This document shows, one piece after another, positions 8,750 to 19,846 of a DNA stretch of 64,000 bases. Source of the stretch: Paenibacillus lutrae (GTDB lineage Bacteria > Bacillota > Bacilli > Paenibacillales > NBRC-103111); contig NZ_RHLK01000004.1 in assembly GCF_009757775.1 (NCBI RefSeq), forward strand, positions 181,198-245,197, given 5' to 3'. Position 1 is the stretch's first letter; every line of letters begins with the position of its first letter. Under the pieces are notes generated by a model, which saw only the letters and a list, made by a program, of their open reading frames with translations, had not been told where the DNA came from and searched no databases. Both the position numbers and the translations under genes were made by a program.

Positions 8750-11700
8750 TTAGCCCTTCATCCATCCGAAGGGCTCGGAACCCGGGGCCCCGGTCGGAGC
8801 AGGCTCCTGCCCGTCCTGGGCCATAAACCAGCCGCGCAGCATCGTTAAGAGCTGCGTGCTGTTCACCGGCTTCGTGATGTAATCCGAAGCTCCCGCTTCC
8901 AGACACTGCTCGCGGTCGCCCTTCATCGCCTTGGCGGTCAGCGCGATGATCGGGAGGTCTGCGAAATGAGGTCTGCTGCGGATTTCGCGCATCGTTTCGT
9001 AACCGTCCATAACCGGCATCATAATATCCATCAGGACGATGTTGATATCCGGCGACTGCTCCAGGATTTCAATTGCATCATGCCCGTTCTCGGCGGAGAG
9101 AACCTTCATATTCTGACGTTCCAGAATCGTTGTCAGTGCAAAGATATTACGGATATCGTCATCGACGATCAGAACCGTTTTAGACTCGATATGCTCATTG
9201 GACTGATGATTCTTAATCAGAATTTGTTTCTGATCATCCCTCAGGTTATCCAGTTTGCGGTGCATGAACAACATCGTTTCATCAATAATGCCGATTGGCG
9301 TTCTGACATCCTTGATCACCGCAATGGAGCGCAGTTCCTCCAGATCCGCTTCTTCTTCTCTGGAGAGCTTCTGGCTGCGGTTAATCAGCACCGGCTTGTG
9401 TTTATTTTTAGCGTTCTTCTGCATCTCTCTGACAAACTGGGCCGGGCCCATATCCGGTAAATCCGTATCGACGAGTACACAGTCGAAATCTTTGGATTTC
9501 AACTGGTTCAGCGCCTTACGCCCCGTATCTGTCGAGCTGATTTTGATATCTGAATTCTTAACAAGATCCACGGTCTGCCTCCGGCGGTCCGCATCCGACA
9601 TCCCGACAAGCAGCTGCTGGTAAGGCTTCTCGCTGAATGCATTCAGCTTATCGATAGCATTCTCCAAATCCTCGTTCTTGATCGGTTTACACAGGAAATC
9701 GAATACACCGCGCTGCAGAAGTTCGGTCGCATCATCTTCAATCGTCATGACCGTAACCGGAATATGACGCAGCTCGATGTCATCTTTCAGCTGATCGAGT
9801 ACAGAGGAGCCATTCATGTCTTCGAGCCTTAGATCCAGCGTAATTGCTACCGGGTTGTATTTCTTCGCCAGCGCCGCAGCTTTGTTGCCTTTAGGCGTGA
9901 TAACACCCTTCAGTCCTTTTTTATGAAGCAGATCCAGCAGAATTTCGTTGAACTTCATGTCATCTTCGATAATCAGGAACACACGATCTCCGGGTTCGAT
10001 ATTATTGCGGTCATCTACAAGCTGCGTCGGCTCAACCCGCTCCACATTGAGATAGCTCTGAGGAGGAGGCGTAACGTCAATCACTTCCGGCACATAGGTT
10101 GCAGCAGCTTCCAGCATAGCCGGATCAAGATCAACCGGCAGGAACAGCGTGAAGGTGCTTCCCACGTTTACGACACTGAAGAGCGTAATTTCGCCGCCCA
10201 GCATGCCGGCAATTTCACGGGAAATGGCCAGCCCCAGTCCGGTACCGCCATATACGCGGTTCGTACTGCCATCGGCCTGCTGGAACGCTTCGAAGATAAT
10301 TTGCTGCTTGTCCTCCGAAATTCCGATCCCGGTATCCCCTACCGAGAATGCGAGAACCATCCGGGCACGGTTCAGCGATTCATTATCCGGACTCCAACCG
10401 CTGGAAACGCGGCGCATAAGCAGGACAATTTCACCCTTCTCGGTGAATTTAAACGCGTTGGACAACAGATTTTTCAAAATTTGCTGCAAGCGCTTGGAAT
10501 CAGAAATAATGGATTCAGGCAGAGCTTTCTCCATCTTAATCTTGAAATCAAGCTGCTTGTCATGGGCAATATGACGGAACGTACGCTCCATCGTATCGGA
10601 GATTTCGGTCAGCTTGATTTCGTTGAGATCCGGTGAAATCGTACCTGATTCAATCTTCGACAAGTCCAGAATATCGTTAATGAGATTAAGCAGATCCAGA
10701 CCGGATTCGTGAATGGTCCGGGCAAACTTCACTTGATCGCCGGTCAAGTTATGATCCGGATTCTCGGACAGCTGCTCGGCAAGAAGCAGCAAGCTGTTGA
10801 GCGGAGTCCGTAGCTCATGCGACATATTCGCCAGGAATTCGGACTTGTATCTGGACGTCAGGGCAAGCTGCTCCGCCTTCTCTTCGAGGAAGTGCTTAGC
10901 CTGCTCCACTTCGTTGTTCTTGCTCTCCACTTCCGCCTTCTGAATGACGAGCAGCTTCGCTTTGTCTTCCAGTTCGTCGTTCGTATGCTGCAGCTCTTCT
11001 TGCTGCTTCTTAAGCTCCTCGGCAAGAGATTGGGACTGGGACAGAAGTTCTTCTGTCCGCATGTTCGCCTGCATCGTGTTCAGCACAATACCGATGCTCT
11101 CGGTCAGCTGATCCAGGAAGGCAATATCGATCTCGGTAAACCGGCGGAAGGAAGCGAGCTCCATAACCGCCAGGACCTGATCCTCGAACATAATCGGCAG
11201 CAGCACGATATTGAGAGGAGCCGCCTCACCCAGACCGGAGCCGATAACTACGTAGTCTTCGGGTACATTGGTCAGGAGGATACGCTGCTTCTCAATCAGG
11301 CACTGGCCGACGAGCCCTTGCCCCATGCGGAACTCATTCGACAGATGTTTGCGCTGCTGGTAAGCATAGCTGGAGAACATCCGCAGGAGCGGCTCTCCCC
11401 CGTTAGCCTCATTCATATAGAATACACCGTGCTGCATGGAGACAAGCGGTGCAAGCTCGGACATGATCATGCGGCAGACTTCATACAGATCACGCTGGCC
11501 TTGAAGCAGCCGGCTGAATTTCGCCAAGTTCGTTTTTAACCAATCCTGCTCGGTATTGATCCGGGTCGTTTCTTTGAGATTACGGATCATCTCGTTGATA
11601 TTGTCTTTGAGTGTGGCAACTTCCCCGCCCGCGGCAACATCAATGCTCCGGGAAAGATCACCTTTCGTTACGGCCGTGGCTACATTCGTAATCTGCCGCA

Positions 11701-14524
11701 CCTGAGTGGTCAAGGTTGACGCCATGTAGTTAACGTTATCCGTCAAGTCGCGCCATGTACCCGCAGCTCCCGGAACATGCGCCTGGCCTCCCAGTTTACC
11801 TTCCGCGCCTACTTCCCGCGCAACAGTGGTAACCTGGTCAGCGAACGTATCGAGCGTATCGATCATACTATTGATCGTTTCGCTCAGATCATAAATCTCA
11901 CCCGCCGCGTCTACCGTCAGCTTCTGTTTCAAGTTACCGTTCGCGACGGCAGTCACGACCTTGGCGATGCCCCGCACCTGGTTGGTCAGGTTCGTCGCCA
12001 TCGTATTTACGTTGTCAGTCAAGTCTTTCCAGATCCCGCCGACCCCGTTCACATGCGCTTGGCCTCCCAGCTTGCCGTCCGTACCTACTTCACGGGCAAC
12101 ACGCGTAACCTCGGAGGCAAAGGAACTGAGCTGGTCCACCATCGTGTTGGTCGTGTTCTTCAGCTCCAGCAGCTCGCCTTTCACATCAACCGTAATCTTC
12201 TTGGACAAGTCTCCGTTTGCTACGGCTGTCGTCACGTCCGCGATATTACGAACTTGACTGGTCAAGTTGCCCGTCATGTAGTTCACCGTATCCGTCAGGT
12301 CTTTCCATGTCCCGGACACGCCTTTAACATCCGCCTGGCCTCCGAGCTTGCCGTCCGTACCGAACTCGCGCGCCACACGGGTAACCTCGGAAGCAAAGTT
12401 GCTGAGCTGATCCACCATCGTATTAATCGTGCTTTTCAGCTGCAGCATTTCACCCTTAACGTCGACCGTAATTTTGCGCGACAAATCACCTTTCGCAACG
12501 GCAGTCGTTACGTCCGCGATATTCCGAACCTGATCCGTCAGATTGCTCGCCATGTCGTTAACGCTCTCCGTCAGGTCTTTCCAGGTCCCCGCTACACCTT
12601 TAACCTGGGCCTGTCCGCCCAATCTTCCTTCCGTACCTACCTCACGCGCCACGCGCGTAACTTCGGATGCAAACGTACTGAGCTGATCCACCATCGTATT
12701 AATCGTGTTCTTCAGCTCCAGAATTTCGCCCTGGGCGTCTTCGGAAATTTTCTTGGACAAATCACCGTTCGCTACCGCCGTTGTCACAACCGCGATATTC
12801 CGGACCTGATTGGTCAGATTGCTCGCCATGTCATTAACGCTGTCGGTCAAATCCTTCCATGTACCGGATACGCCTTTCACGTTCGCCTGACCGCCAAGTC
12901 GTCCGTCCGTGCCTACTTCCCGCGCCACACGCGTGACCTCGGACGCAAACGTGCTGAGTTGATCCACCATCGTGTTGATCGTGTTCTTCAGCTCCAGAAT
13001 TTCACCTGTCGCATTTACCGTAATCTGCTTGGACAAGTCACCCTTCGCAACAGCGGTTGTCACTTCCGCGATATTGCGGACCTGATCAGTCAGCGTACTC
13101 GCCATGTAGTTTACGCTATCCGTCAGGTCTTTCCATGTACCGGACACGCCTTTAACATCCGCTCTGCCGCCCAGCTTGCCCTCGTTACTGACCTCACGGG
13201 CTACACGCGTAACCTCGGAAGCAAAGATGCTGAGCTGATCCACCATGATATTGATCGTACTCTTCAGCTGTAGAATCTCGCCTTTGGCGTCTACGGCGAT
13301 CTTTTTGGACAAATCGCCTGTCGCTACCGCTGTCGTAACCTCGGCGATATTCCGCACCTGATTCGTCAGGTTCGTCGCCATGTAATTCACACTCTCGGTC
13401 AAATCGCGCCATGTACCGGACACGCCTTTCACGTCCGCCTGACCTCCGAGAATACCTTCCGTACCTACCTCACGCGCCACACGCGTAACCTCGGAACCAA
13501 ACGTGCTGAGCTGATCGACCATCGTATTGATCGTATTCTTCAGTTCCAGAATCTCGCCCTGCGCTTCTTCGGTAATCTTCTTGGAGAGATCCCCGTTCGC
13601 TACCGCCGTCGTCACAACCGCAATGTTCCGGACCTGATTGGTCAAATTGCTCGCCATATCGTTAACACTTTCAGTCAGATCGTACCAGGTTCCCGACACG
13701 CCCTTAACGTCGGCTTGTCCGCCGAGCTTACCTTCCGTGCCTACCTCACGGGCCACACGGGTAACCTCGGAGCCGAACGTACTGAGCTGATCCACCATCG
13801 TATTGATCGTGTTCTTGAGCTCCAGGATTTCACCTTTGGCGTTAACTGTAATTTTGCGCGACAAATCGCCCTTCGCCACAGCCGTTGTCACGTCCGCGAT
13901 ATTCCGGACCTGATCGGTCAGGTTGCTCGCCATATTGTTCACGCTTTCGGTCAAATCGCGCCATGTACCCGAGACGTCCGTAACCTCGGCTTGTCCGCCC
14001 AAGATTCCCTCCGTACCTACCTCACGCGCCACGCGCGTAACTTCGGCAGCAAAAGTGCCCAACTGGTTAACCATCCGGTTAATGTTGTTAGCCGTACGCA
14101 GAAATTCTCCCGTCAGAGAACGCCCTTCGAAATCGACTTCGACTTTCTGGGACAGATCTCCCTGCGCAACTGCGTTAATCACACGAACCATTTCGCCTGT
14201 CGGCTGGATGAGATCACTGATCAAATTATTCAGCGAATCATTGAACGTATTCCAGCTTCCACCATTAGTTCGGCACATGAAACGGCGGTTTGTATTGCCT
14301 TCTTTGCCTACGATGCGCTCAACGGTCTGGACTTCCTGCACCACATTTTCCTGCATATCCAGAATATCGTTCAGGGTGTCCGCAATCTTACCCGGCATCC
14401 CGTTCAGGTCGTAAGGCATCCGAACAGAAAAGTCGCCTTTTTTAAAAGCCAGCAGCACTTGAAGCAATTGCTTTTCGTCTAAAATATCCGTTGATTCACT
14501 GGATTTCTTTTCATGTTCCGACAT
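8750..14524 (-). CDS. Soluble hybrid histidine kinase with about 11 HAMP-like units, GAF and three receiver domains
   Basis: A 1924-residue protein with no transmembrane segment. After a divergent first unit (residues about 15-105), ten repeats of about 92 residues follow up to about residue 985, each with a QVRNIAxVTTAVAxGDLS core, a [17 protein letters not shown] helix and a [11 protein letters not shown] linker. Then come a GAF domain (about 995-1150), a coiled coil, a HisKA domain with [10 protein letters not shown] (phosphorylated His near 1236), an HATPase_c domain with DTGIGIS and [10 protein letters not shown], and three receiver domains. The first ([11 protein letters not shown]) and last ([13 protein letters not shown]) have phospho-acceptor Asp; the middle one ([10 protein letters not shown]) lacks most other conserved residues. 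The layout recalls fungal group III (Nik1/Os-1) kinases, where HAMP arrays respond to osmotic stress; the signal here is unknown. Start: GGAGG site 10 bp before ATG. Confidence 0.93.
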   Translation of the reverse strand: MSEHEKKSSESTDILDEKQLLQVLLAFKKGDFSVRMPYDLNGMPGKIADTLNDILDMQENVVQEVQTVERIVGKEGNTNRRFMCRTNGGSWNTFNDSLNNLISDLIQPTGEMVRVINAVAQGDLSQKVEVDFEGRSLTGEFLRTANNINRMVNQLGTFAAEVTRVAREVGTEGILGGQAEVTDVSGTWRDLTESVNNMASNLTDQVRNIADVTTAVAKGDLSRKITVNAKGEILELKNTINTMVDQLSTFGSEVTRVAREVGTEGKLGGQADVKGVSGTWYDLTESVNDMASNLTNQVRNIAVVTTAVANGDLSKKITEEAQGEILELKNTINTMVDQLSTFGSEVTRVAREVGTEGILGGQADVKGVSGTWRDLTESVNYMATNLTNQVRNIAEVTTAVATGDLSKKIAVDAKGEILQLKSTINIMVDQLSIFASEVTRVAREVSNEGKLGGRADVKGVSGTWKDLTDSVNYMASTLTDQVRNIAEVTTAVAKGDLSKQITVNATGEILELKNTINTMVDQLSTFASEVTRVAREVGTDGRLGGQANVKGVSGTWKDLTDSVNDMASNLTNQVRNIAVVTTAVANGDLSKKISEDAQGEILELKNTINTMVDQLSTFASEVTRVAREVGTEGRLGGQAQVKGVAGTWKDLTESVNDMASNLTDQVRNIADVTTAVAKGDLSRKITVDVKGEMLQLKSTINTMVDQLSNFASEVTRVAREFGTDGKLGGQADVKGVSGTWKDLTDTVNYMTGNLTSQVRNIADVTTAVANGDLSKKITVDVKGELLELKNTTNTMVDQLSSFASEVTRVAREVGTDGKLGGQAHVNGVGGIWKDLTDNVNTMATNLTNQVRGIAKVVTAVANGNLKQKLTVDAAGEIYDLSETINSMIDTLDTFADQVTTVAREVGAEGKLGGQAHVPGAAGTWRDLTDNVNYMASTLTTQVRQITNVATAVTKGDLSRSIDVAAGGEVATLKDNINEMIRNLKETTRINTEQDWLKTNLAKFSRLLQGQRDLYEVCRMIMSELAPLVSMQHGVFYMNEANGGEPLLRMFSSYAYQQRKHLSNEFRMGQGLVGQCLIEKQRILLTNVPEDYVVIGSGLGEAAPLNIVLLPIMFEDQVLAVMELASFRRFTEIDIAFLDQLTESIGIVLNTMQANMRTEELLSQSQSLAEELKKQQEELQHTNDELEDKAKLLVIQKAEVESKNNEVEQAKHFLEEKAEQLALTSRYKSEFLANMSHELRTPLNSLLLLAEQLSENPDHNLTGDQVKFARTIHESGLDLLNLINDILDLSKIESGTISPDLNEIKLTEISDTMERTFRHIAHDKQLDFKIKMEKALPESIISDSKRLQQILKNLLSNAFKFTEKGEIVLLMRRVSSGWSPDNESLNRARMVLAFSVGDTGIGISEDKQQIIFEAFQQADGSTNRVYGGTGLGLAISREIAGMLGGEITLFSVVNVGSTFTLFLPVDLDPAMLEAAATYVPEVIDVTPPPQSYLNVERVEPTQLVDDRNNIEPGDRVFLIIEDDMKFNEILLDLLHKKGLKGVITPKGNKAAALAKKYNPVAITLDLRLEDMNGSSVLDQLKDDIELRHIPVTVMTIEDDATELLQRGVFDFLCKPIKNEDLENAIDKLNAFSEKPYQQLLVGMSDADRRRQTVDLVKNSDIKISSTDTGRKALNQLKSKDFDCVLVDTDLPDMGPAQFVREMQKNAKNKHKPVLINRSQKLSREEEADLEELRSIAVIKDVRTPIGIIDETMLFMHRKLDNLRDDQKQILIKNHQSNEHIESKTVLIVDDDIRNIFALTTILERQNMKVLSAENGHDAIEILEQSPDINIVLMDIMMPVMDGYETMREIRSRPHFADLPIIALTAKAMKGDREQCLEAGASDYITKPVNSTQLLTMLRGWFMAQDGQEPAPTGAPGSEPFGWMKG
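11570..14190. repeat. 276-bp coding tandem repeat (HAMP units)
   Basis: The HAMP part of the kinase gene is a tandem array with a 276-bp period at DNA level; several units are close to identical over 50-100 bp. This favours unequal crossing-over, so unit number may differ among strains, and it is a likely place for assembly errors. Confidence 0.85.
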
Positions 14525-15133
14525 ACGGCTTTTCCTCCGAATTTGTATATAACATAGTATGATTTCATGGGTGGTCGATAGTTATGTTAACTCTAATGGT
14601 AGTGGTTCTCCAGTATGATTACAATAGCAAGTAGAGGAAATTCAGCAAAATATTTTGTAAATAGAACTTATTTAGAAGGTGTAATTTTCGTGTCTCCGTT
14701 CCCCGCTTGCCTCGTCAGGCTCTCCCCTCTTTTCCCGTATTGTCCTGGTAAGCCCGTTAGATGTAAAACTGTGAATACCTTGTGCTGCTATTGTTACGCA
14801 ACTTTGCCTTTTAAGGTTCCCTAACAGAACAATTCGCACGCCTCGGGAAAAAGGAAGTTCCTTCAAATTCGCTTGACAGCTTTCGACACCAAGGCACGTT
14901 GCTGCGCTTTTATACCCCAAATAAGCAGGTATGAAACAGGAAATTATAGAGAATATCATTTTTTTTTAAAAAAGCCCGAATTTTCGTTTTACCTGCCGCT
15001 GAAAGAAGAGATTTTGACCCAATACAGCAAGTTAACGGGCGGGTCCCAAAAAACCTTACATTAAATAGAGGAAGATTGTGAGGATTTCTGTATCCATCCG
15101 GCAGCTGCCAGCGCTTAGCTTCACTTATTATCA
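14525..15133. other. Intergenic region without recognisable gene
   Basis: About 600 bp between the divergent kinase and ROK genes. Short open frames on the minus strand (for example 14672-14959) have no ribosome site and no family likeness. Promoters of both genes must lie here and just beyond. Confidence 0.6.
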
Positions 15134-15162
15134 TTTACACATCTGCAGCCTTCTCCTATAAT
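15134..15162 (+). promoter_or_regulatory. Promoter of the ROK kinase gene
   Basis: TTTACA, exactly 17 bp, TATAAT: near-consensus vegetative promoter, 81 bp before the ATG. Confidence 0.75.
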
Positions 15163-15243
15163 AAAAAGGAGCTAAGCACTCTTATTTACTTCATATTACG
15201 AAAAATAGTTTCATTTCAAAAATAGACGAACGGGGGATTTCCC

Positions 15244-16191
15244 ATGTCTTCTCACGCAGCCATCGGTATCGACATCGGCGGAACTCATATCAAAAGCGGG
15301 CTGATCGGACCGGATGGTACGGTGCACGCAACCCGCAAACTGGAAACAGAAGCATCAGCGGGCAAGACCGGGCTCATGGCCAAGCTCAGCGAACTCATTC
15401 AGGGTTATAAGCATGAGGCCGATCAATTGAGCCTGAATATCGCCGGCGTCGGTATCGGAAGCGCAGGCTACATCAACCGGGAAGGCAGCGTCGCCTTCGC
15501 GACCGATAACCTGCCCGGATGGAGCGGCACGACCCTGCGTGCGGACATTGAGGAACTGTCCGGTCTGCCTGCAGCCGTGGACAATGACGTCAACGTCATT
15601 GCGCTCGGCGAGCAATGGCTTGGCGCAGGACGAGACTGGGACAGTTTCCTCTGCGTCGCGCTCGGCACCGGGGTCGGCGGCTGCTTCATCCGGCAGGGCC
15701 TTCCGCTGCGGGGCCGTGACGGTTTTGCCGGGGCCTACGGCCACATGGTCGTGGCGGCAGGAGGGCAGCCGTGTACATGCGGCCACCGAGGCTGCTGGGA
15801 GCAGTACGCGTCGGTGACCGCGCTGAAGCGCCTCATGCGCGAGCATGGCGCGGAGTCGCTGACTAGAGCGACTCCGCCGGAGCTGTTCGCGCAGGCGCGC
15901 GCCGGGGATGAGGCTTCGATGGCTGTCGTCCGGCAGTATGCCGAATATATTGCCATCGGGCTTAGCAGCCTCATCCATGTGTTCAACCCGCCCGCCATTG
16001 TCGTGGGCGGGGCGGTTACCGAACAGGGGGATTTCCTGTTCGATCTGATCCGGCGGCATGTGAAGGATATCACCATGCCCGCTTATACGGCGACGCCGGT
16101 GCCGATCATCCCGGCCGAGCTTGGCGGATCGGCTGGCATGTTTGGCGCCGCGAGACTGCTGTTCGGCCAGATCGCGGCCGTACAGAAGTAA
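15244..16191 (+). CDS. ROK-family sugar kinase
   Basis: A 315-residue ROK protein without a DNA-binding domain, hence a kinase and not a repressor. The N-terminal phosphate motif is GIDIGGTHIKSG (residues 8-19). ALGTGVGG, the catalytic NDVNVIALGE region and the zinc-binding ROK signature CTCGHRGCWEQYAS are present. Glucose, fructose or N-acetylmannosamine are possible substrates; the sequence alone does not decide. The next genes are a phosphatase and a chitinase, not sugar transporters. The ATG follows an ACGGGGGAT site. It is a single-gene unit between its promoter at 15134 and the terminator at 16196. Confidence 0.9.
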   Translation: MSSHAAIGIDIGGTHIKSGLIGPDGTVHATRKLETEASAGKTGLMAKLSELIQGYKHEADQLSLNIAGVGIGSAGYINREGSVAFATDNLPGWSGTTLRADIEELSGLPAAVDNDVNVIALGEQWLGAGRDWDSFLCVALGTGVGGCFIRQGLPLRGRDGFAGAYGHMVVAAGGQPCTCGHRGCWEQYASVTALKRLMREHGAESLTRATPPELFAQARAGDEASMAVVRQYAEYIAIGLSSLIHVFNPPAIVVGGAVTEQGDFLFDLIRRHVKDITMPAYTATPVPIIPAELGGSAGMFGAARLLFGQIAAVQK

Positions 16192-16195
16192 AGGC

Positions 16196-16233
16196 AAGAG
16201 GCCCCCGCGAATTCATCTTCGCGGGGGCCTCTT
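16196..16233. terminator. Bidirectional terminator
   Basis: Perfect 16-bp arms AAGAGGCCCCCGCGAA / TTCGCGGGGGCCTCTT with a 6-nt loop, placed between the convergent ROK and PAP2 genes and able to serve both strands. Confidence 0.9.
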
Positions 16234-16292
16234 CTTATGCAGCGGGCAGGCTGTCCCGGAACGGGATCGCCCGCTGGGAGCGCACAACCGTA

Positions 16293-16961
16293 CTAATCCT
16301 GCGCCCGGCCGGTACGCTGCTCTCTCCTGAGCTGGTACCTCTGGTACGTCCAGATGCACACGGTCAGCCAGAAAGCGCTGGCGAGGAACCCTCCCAGTAC
16401 ATCGCTGGGGTAATGAACGCCAAGATAAATACGGCTAATTCCCATCACCAGTATCATCCCTCCAGCCAGCACAAGCAGAATCGTTCGTCCGACCGTGCTT
16501 CTGATATGTTTCCACAGCAGGAAGATCAAGATTCCATAGAGCGCAAATCCAGCCATCGAATGTCCGCTCGGAAAACTGAAACCGGTTTCTTCCATAATAA
16601 TATTAAGCGTCGGCCTTTCGCGCTGGAACATTTTCTTCAGAATCGTATTCAGAAGTGCCGCGCCGCCTATCGCTGCGATCAGAAGCACCAGCTCCGACCT
16701 GTGCTTCAGCACCACGTACAAATACAGTCCGGCCGCAACCGTAATGACGGGCACAAAAGCAGTAGAGCCTACTTTATCCAGCAGCATAGCGAATCGGGTC
16801 CAGCCGGGACTCTCCAGGCCCTGTACGGCTGAAATAATGGCCAGATCAAAGGCGGCAATTTTCTGCTGGCTTACCATCAGCGCAATCACACCAAAGCCCA
16901 CCGCAGTGAATAAACTTATCAGAAAAGCGCGCGTTAACATTCCCTGTAATTTTGTATGCAT
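16293..16961 (-). CDS. PAP2-family membrane phosphatase
   Basis: A 222-residue membrane protein with about six hydrophobic segments and the three acid phosphatase motifs: KKMFQRERP, FPSGHSMAG and SRIYLGVHYPSDVLGG. Proteins of this type remove phosphate from lipids such as undecaprenyl pyrophosphate or phosphatidylglycerol phosphate; the exact substrate is not determined. The start is uncertain: ATG at 16961 has only a distant GGCAGG, and a TTG at 17015 would add 18 basic residues. It shares a bidirectional terminator with the ROK gene. Confidence 0.88.
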   Translation of the reverse strand: MHTKLQGMLTRAFLISLFTAVGFGVIALMVSQQKIAAFDLAIISAVQGLESPGWTRFAMLLDKVGSTAFVPVITVAAGLYLYVVLKHRSELVLLIAAIGGAALLNTILKKMFQRERPTLNIIMEETGFSFPSGHSMAGFALYGILIFLLWKHIRSTVGRTILLVLAGGMILVMGISRIYLGVHYPSDVLGGFLASAFWLTVCIWTYQRYQLRREQRTGRAQD

Positions 16962-17250
16962 GGTGATTGGATTACCTGCCTTTCTATGCGACAGTCTGCC
17001 CTTGCGGGCCTTCAATTCTCAGAGAGTTGTACCTGCCTGATCATACCATATTCTATAAGTAGTTTAAAAATCCGGATCATTCCCGTGCCCGTCCGGCCAC
17101 CGTCATCCACTCCGCTTCCACATGAGGTAAAAAGAGGAAAGTCCCCCTTCAAAGTAAAATCTTCTCCCTTCTACTGACAAGCGATATCTTAGATAATTGA
17201 AAGAGTAAACCATGTTTACAGAAACAGGGAGCGCTTTAGTTCAACGTGTT

Positions 17251-17265
17251 ATGAAAGCGCTATCT
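17251..17265 (+). promoter_or_regulatory. Catabolite-responsive element (cre)
   Basis: ATGAAAGCGCTATCT matches the 15-bp cre consensus WTGNAANCGNWNNCW at every position, 115 bp before the chitinase ATG. A weaker second match in opposite orientation lies at about 17228-17242. CcpA repression of chitinase by preferred sugars is expected. The remainder of 16962-17379 shows no gene. Confidence 0.8.
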
Positions 17266-17379
17266 CAACCGCTTTTCCTACCTCATCGGCAGGCGGTTCA
17301 GACGGGGGTGATGCTACCAATAACATACCGATCTTCATATCTATCCATCTAATTCAATTATTAAGGAGGAATTCAGATT

Positions 17380-19026
17380 ATGATCAGACAGGCTTTCCTG
17401 TCGGGGAACCCCCTAGTTGTGCGTATCCTGCTTGCTCTCATGCTATGTCTTAGTCTGCTCCCTACAGGGGCATCTCAAGCCGCAGACCAAACGCCGGCCC
17501 ACTCACCGGAGGTCATATTCCGCGTGGATGCCACGGACTCAAGCGCCGCACAAGCAGCCGAGAAGACGGCCAATTTCAAGGCTGGCGCGATCACAGTTGC
17601 CGCAGCTTGCACCCCTGCAGAGTGGAACGCAAGCACTGCCTACACGGGCGGGCAGCAAGTTACCTACGCGAGCAAAGTATACGAAGCCAAGTGGTGGACA
17701 CAAGGTGACCGGCCGGACTTATCCGGCACATGGGGCGTCTGGAAAACCATCTCGGATTGCACGGGCGGAGGCGGCGGTACGGACCTCACCGCTCCATCGG
17801 CGCCTGCTAATCTGAGCGCAGCTCCGGCATCCGCAACAAGTGTGGCACTTTCCTGGCAGCCTTCCACAGATAACGTCGCCGTGACGGGTTACAATGTGTA
17901 CAACGGAGCAGTACTTGCCGTATCGACAACGGGAACAAGCACGACCGTAACGGGGCTTACTCCCAATACGACATACTCCTTCACGGTAAAAGCTAAAGAT
18001 GCAGCCGGGAACCTCTCCGCAGCCAGCGCGGCTTTGATCGTTAAGACATCGGCTGGCGGCGACGGCGGCGGCTCCAACCCGCCGAGCGGCATTATCGGCG
18101 CTTATGTAGCGGCCTGGAATTTCCCGAATGTCAGCACGGTGCCGGCCCATAAGCTGACGCATGCTTTCTACGCCTTCGCGGACGTGGCCGGCAATGGCGT
18201 GAGCGGCGGCAATGCCTCGCATCTTGCCCAACTGGTTACTCTGAAACAGAAGAATCCCGCTCTGAAGGTGCTGATTTCCGTCGGCGGCTGGGGACGTTCG
18301 CAGGGCTTTGTCAGCGCGTCTTCCACCGAGGCTAACCGTACCGCTTTTGCGAACAGCGCTCTTCAATACATTCGCACGCATAAGCTGGATGGCATCGATC
18401 TGGACTGGGAATATCCGGCGGCAGGGGACAAGCAGAATTATACGCTGCTGCTGAAGAAACTCCGTGAAGTGCTGGATGCCGGAAGTGCGGCCGATGGCCG
18501 CACAGGCGCAGCGCGCTACCAGATTACGGCGGCCATGGGGGCCTCCGAATATTCCCTTCAGGGAATTGATCTGGCGGCTGTCCATCCTTATTTCGACTTC
18601 ATTAACATCATGACGTACGATATGCAGATTAATTCGAACAGCCACCATGCGAACCTGTACACCTCCTCCCTGAACCCGAACTACAGCGTGCATAATTCCG
18701 TACAGCTTTATAAAGGGCGCGGTGTACCGGCAAATAAAATCGTGATCGGCGGAGCCTTCTATTCCCGTGGACTCGGGGAATACAAGTATGACGATCTCAA
18801 GAACAACTACATCAACAAGAACGGCTGGGTCCGCCAATGGGACGATACGGCTAAAGCGCCTTACCTGACCAAGGGCAGCAGCTTCCTGAGCTACGATGAC
18901 ACCGAATCGCTTACTCATAAGGTGAATTACCTGAAGAGCGGCGGCCTTGGCGGCATCATGTTCTGGGATTACGGCCAGAATCTGGACGGCGAGCTTCTGC
19001 AAGCAATCTACAGCACAATGAACTGA
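17380..19026 (+). CDS. Secreted chitinase, CBM5/12-FN3-GH18
   Basis: A 548-residue secreted enzyme for chitin hydrolysis. A signal peptide covers about residues 1-34 (hydrophobic LLALMLCLSLLPTGASQA), followed by a short pro-region. A chitin-binding domain of the CBM5/12 type (about 72-126) has WNASTAYTGGQQVTY and EAKWWTQGDRP with a flanking Cys pair. A fibronectin type III domain follows (about 133-222). The GH18 catalytic barrel runs from about 238 to the end with the SxGG motif (ISVGGWG) and DGIDLDWEYP, whose proton donor is E344. The ATG follows an AAGGAGG site. Cre at 17251 points to carbon control. It is a single-gene unit closed by a strong terminator. Confidence 0.95.
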   Translation: MIRQAFLSGNPLVVRILLALMLCLSLLPTGASQAADQTPAHSPEVIFRVDATDSSAAQAAEKTANFKAGAITVAAACTPAEWNASTAYTGGQQVTYASKVYEAKWWTQGDRPDLSGTWGVWKTISDCTGGGGGTDLTAPSAPANLSAAPASATSVALSWQPSTDNVAVTGYNVYNGAVLAVSTTGTSTTVTGLTPNTTYSFTVKAKDAAGNLSAASAALIVKTSAGGDGGGSNPPSGIIGAYVAAWNFPNVSTVPAHKLTHAFYAFADVAGNGVSGGNASHLAQLVTLKQKNPALKVLISVGGWGRSQGFVSASSTEANRTAFANSALQYIRTHKLDGIDLDWEYPAAGDKQNYTLLLKKLREVLDAGSAADGRTGAARYQITAAMGASEYSLQGIDLAAVHPYFDFINIMTYDMQINSNSHHANLYTSSLNPNYSVHNSVQLYKGRGVPANKIVIGGAFYSRGLGEYKYDDLKNNYINKNGWVRQWDDTAKAPYLTKGSSFLSYDDTESLTHKVNYLKSGGLGGIMFWDYGQNLDGELLQAIYSTMN

Positions 19027-19065
19027 CACTGAGGCAGCAATCAAGCCCCAGCCAAGAAACGTGCA

Positions 19066-19113
19066 AAAGAGGTGCCCGGGAGTCCATTACGGACCCCCGG
19101 GCACCTCTTCTTC
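19066..19113 (+). terminator. Terminator of the chitinase gene
   Basis: AAGAGGTGCCCGGG and CCCGGGCACCTCTT arms with an inner GTCC/GGAC stem, 40 bp after the chitinase stop codon, followed by CTTCTTC. Confidence 0.85.
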
Positions 19114-19251
19114 ATAAACAGGGCTTCTTGCCGCGTCTATTGCTCTATCGTTTCCCAACTCCGCCCTGCCGCCTGCCGGCTCCGCTTACCGTCCCCGTCT
19201 ACCTGGGCTTGCCGTGCTTTACCAAGCCTCAGACTTGGCAGGATCGGAGGA

Positions 19252-19512
19252 TCAGCGGCTCTTAACGAGCAGCTCTACCGCTTCTTGTACCAGCTTGCCG
19301 GTATCTTTGCCTTCCTGCTCTTCCTGACGGATGCAGTGTTCCAAATTCGTGGCCACAATATAGGCCATGGCTTTGTCAGCCGCGCTGCGGACCGCTGAGA
19401 GCTGGGCTACTACGTCCTTACAGTTCTTCTCGTCCTCCATCATCTTGAGAACACCCCGGATTTGCCCTTCCATCCGTTTCAAACGCCGTACAATATTTTC
19501 ATCATAATTCAT
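19252..19512 (-). CDS. cstR: CsoR/CstR-family sulfur-sensing repressor
   Basis: An 86-residue all-helical CsoR-family protein (MNYDENIVRRLKRMEGQIRG). It has Cys31 (KNCKDV) and Cys60 (LEHCIR), the pair that CstR-type members use to sense persulfide. The residue between them that binds copper in CsoR, a His, is replaced: the sequence LEHC has Asn-Leu-Glu-His-Cys, so a CsoR role is not fully excluded. The persulfide role is favoured because operators of one kind precede this gene and the sulfur-transfer genes at 25826-28953. The ATG follows an AAAGGAAG site. The promoter at 19847-19875 lies about 330 bp upstream, with an operator just after it, so the gene seems self-repressed and has a long leader. 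Confidence 0.85.
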   Translation of the reverse strand: MNYDENIVRRLKRMEGQIRGVLKMMEDEKNCKDVVAQLSAVRSAADKAMAYIVATNLEHCIRQEEQEGKDTGKLVQEAVELLVKSR

Positions 19513-19824
19513 AAGGATTCTTCCTTTCTTTACACACGCCTCTAGTTAAGATTATACCAAAAAAAACGGACGAGCTTACAGCATCCCGTTAAACGCTTCA
19601 AAATTATGCCGAGCTTGGTCCATATCAATAAGGGCAGGGTTCCCCGCGCTTCCTTCCCGGACCGTTTAGAAATTCTTGCGGTGTATAGGCACTAGAATGG
19701 AAGCCATCCTCAACTTTGGCCCTTCCGTACCTTTATTTAAAATCAGAAGACCTTCTTCTGCACGGCCTCGTGAGGCAGATTAGATAGGTCATTTATATTC
19801 GCATGTATCGGATATATCGCATTT

Positions 19825-19840
19825 ATACCCCTATGGGTAT
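19825..19840. promoter_or_regulatory. CstR-type operator 1
   Basis: ATACCCCTATGGGTAT: ATACCC and GGGTAT arms around a 4-bp centre. It begins 6 bp downstream of the -10 box of the promoter at 19847-19875 and therefore covers the start point. The same pattern recurs at 26348 and 29130. Confidence 0.8.
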
Positions 19841-19846
19841 AAATTC

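Noticed and set aside
11777-13273. 498-codon open frame on the plus strand inside the kinase gene
   Set aside because: It is antisense to the highly repeated HAMP coding sequence and repeats with the same period; no ribosome site.
14672-14959. 95-codon minus-strand frame in the kinase-ROK gap
   Set aside because: No ribosome site, no recognisable domain.
17719-19044. 441-codon minus-strand frame opposite the chitinase
   Set aside because: Shadow of a GC-rich gene; the plus strand has signal peptide, domains and catalytic motif.
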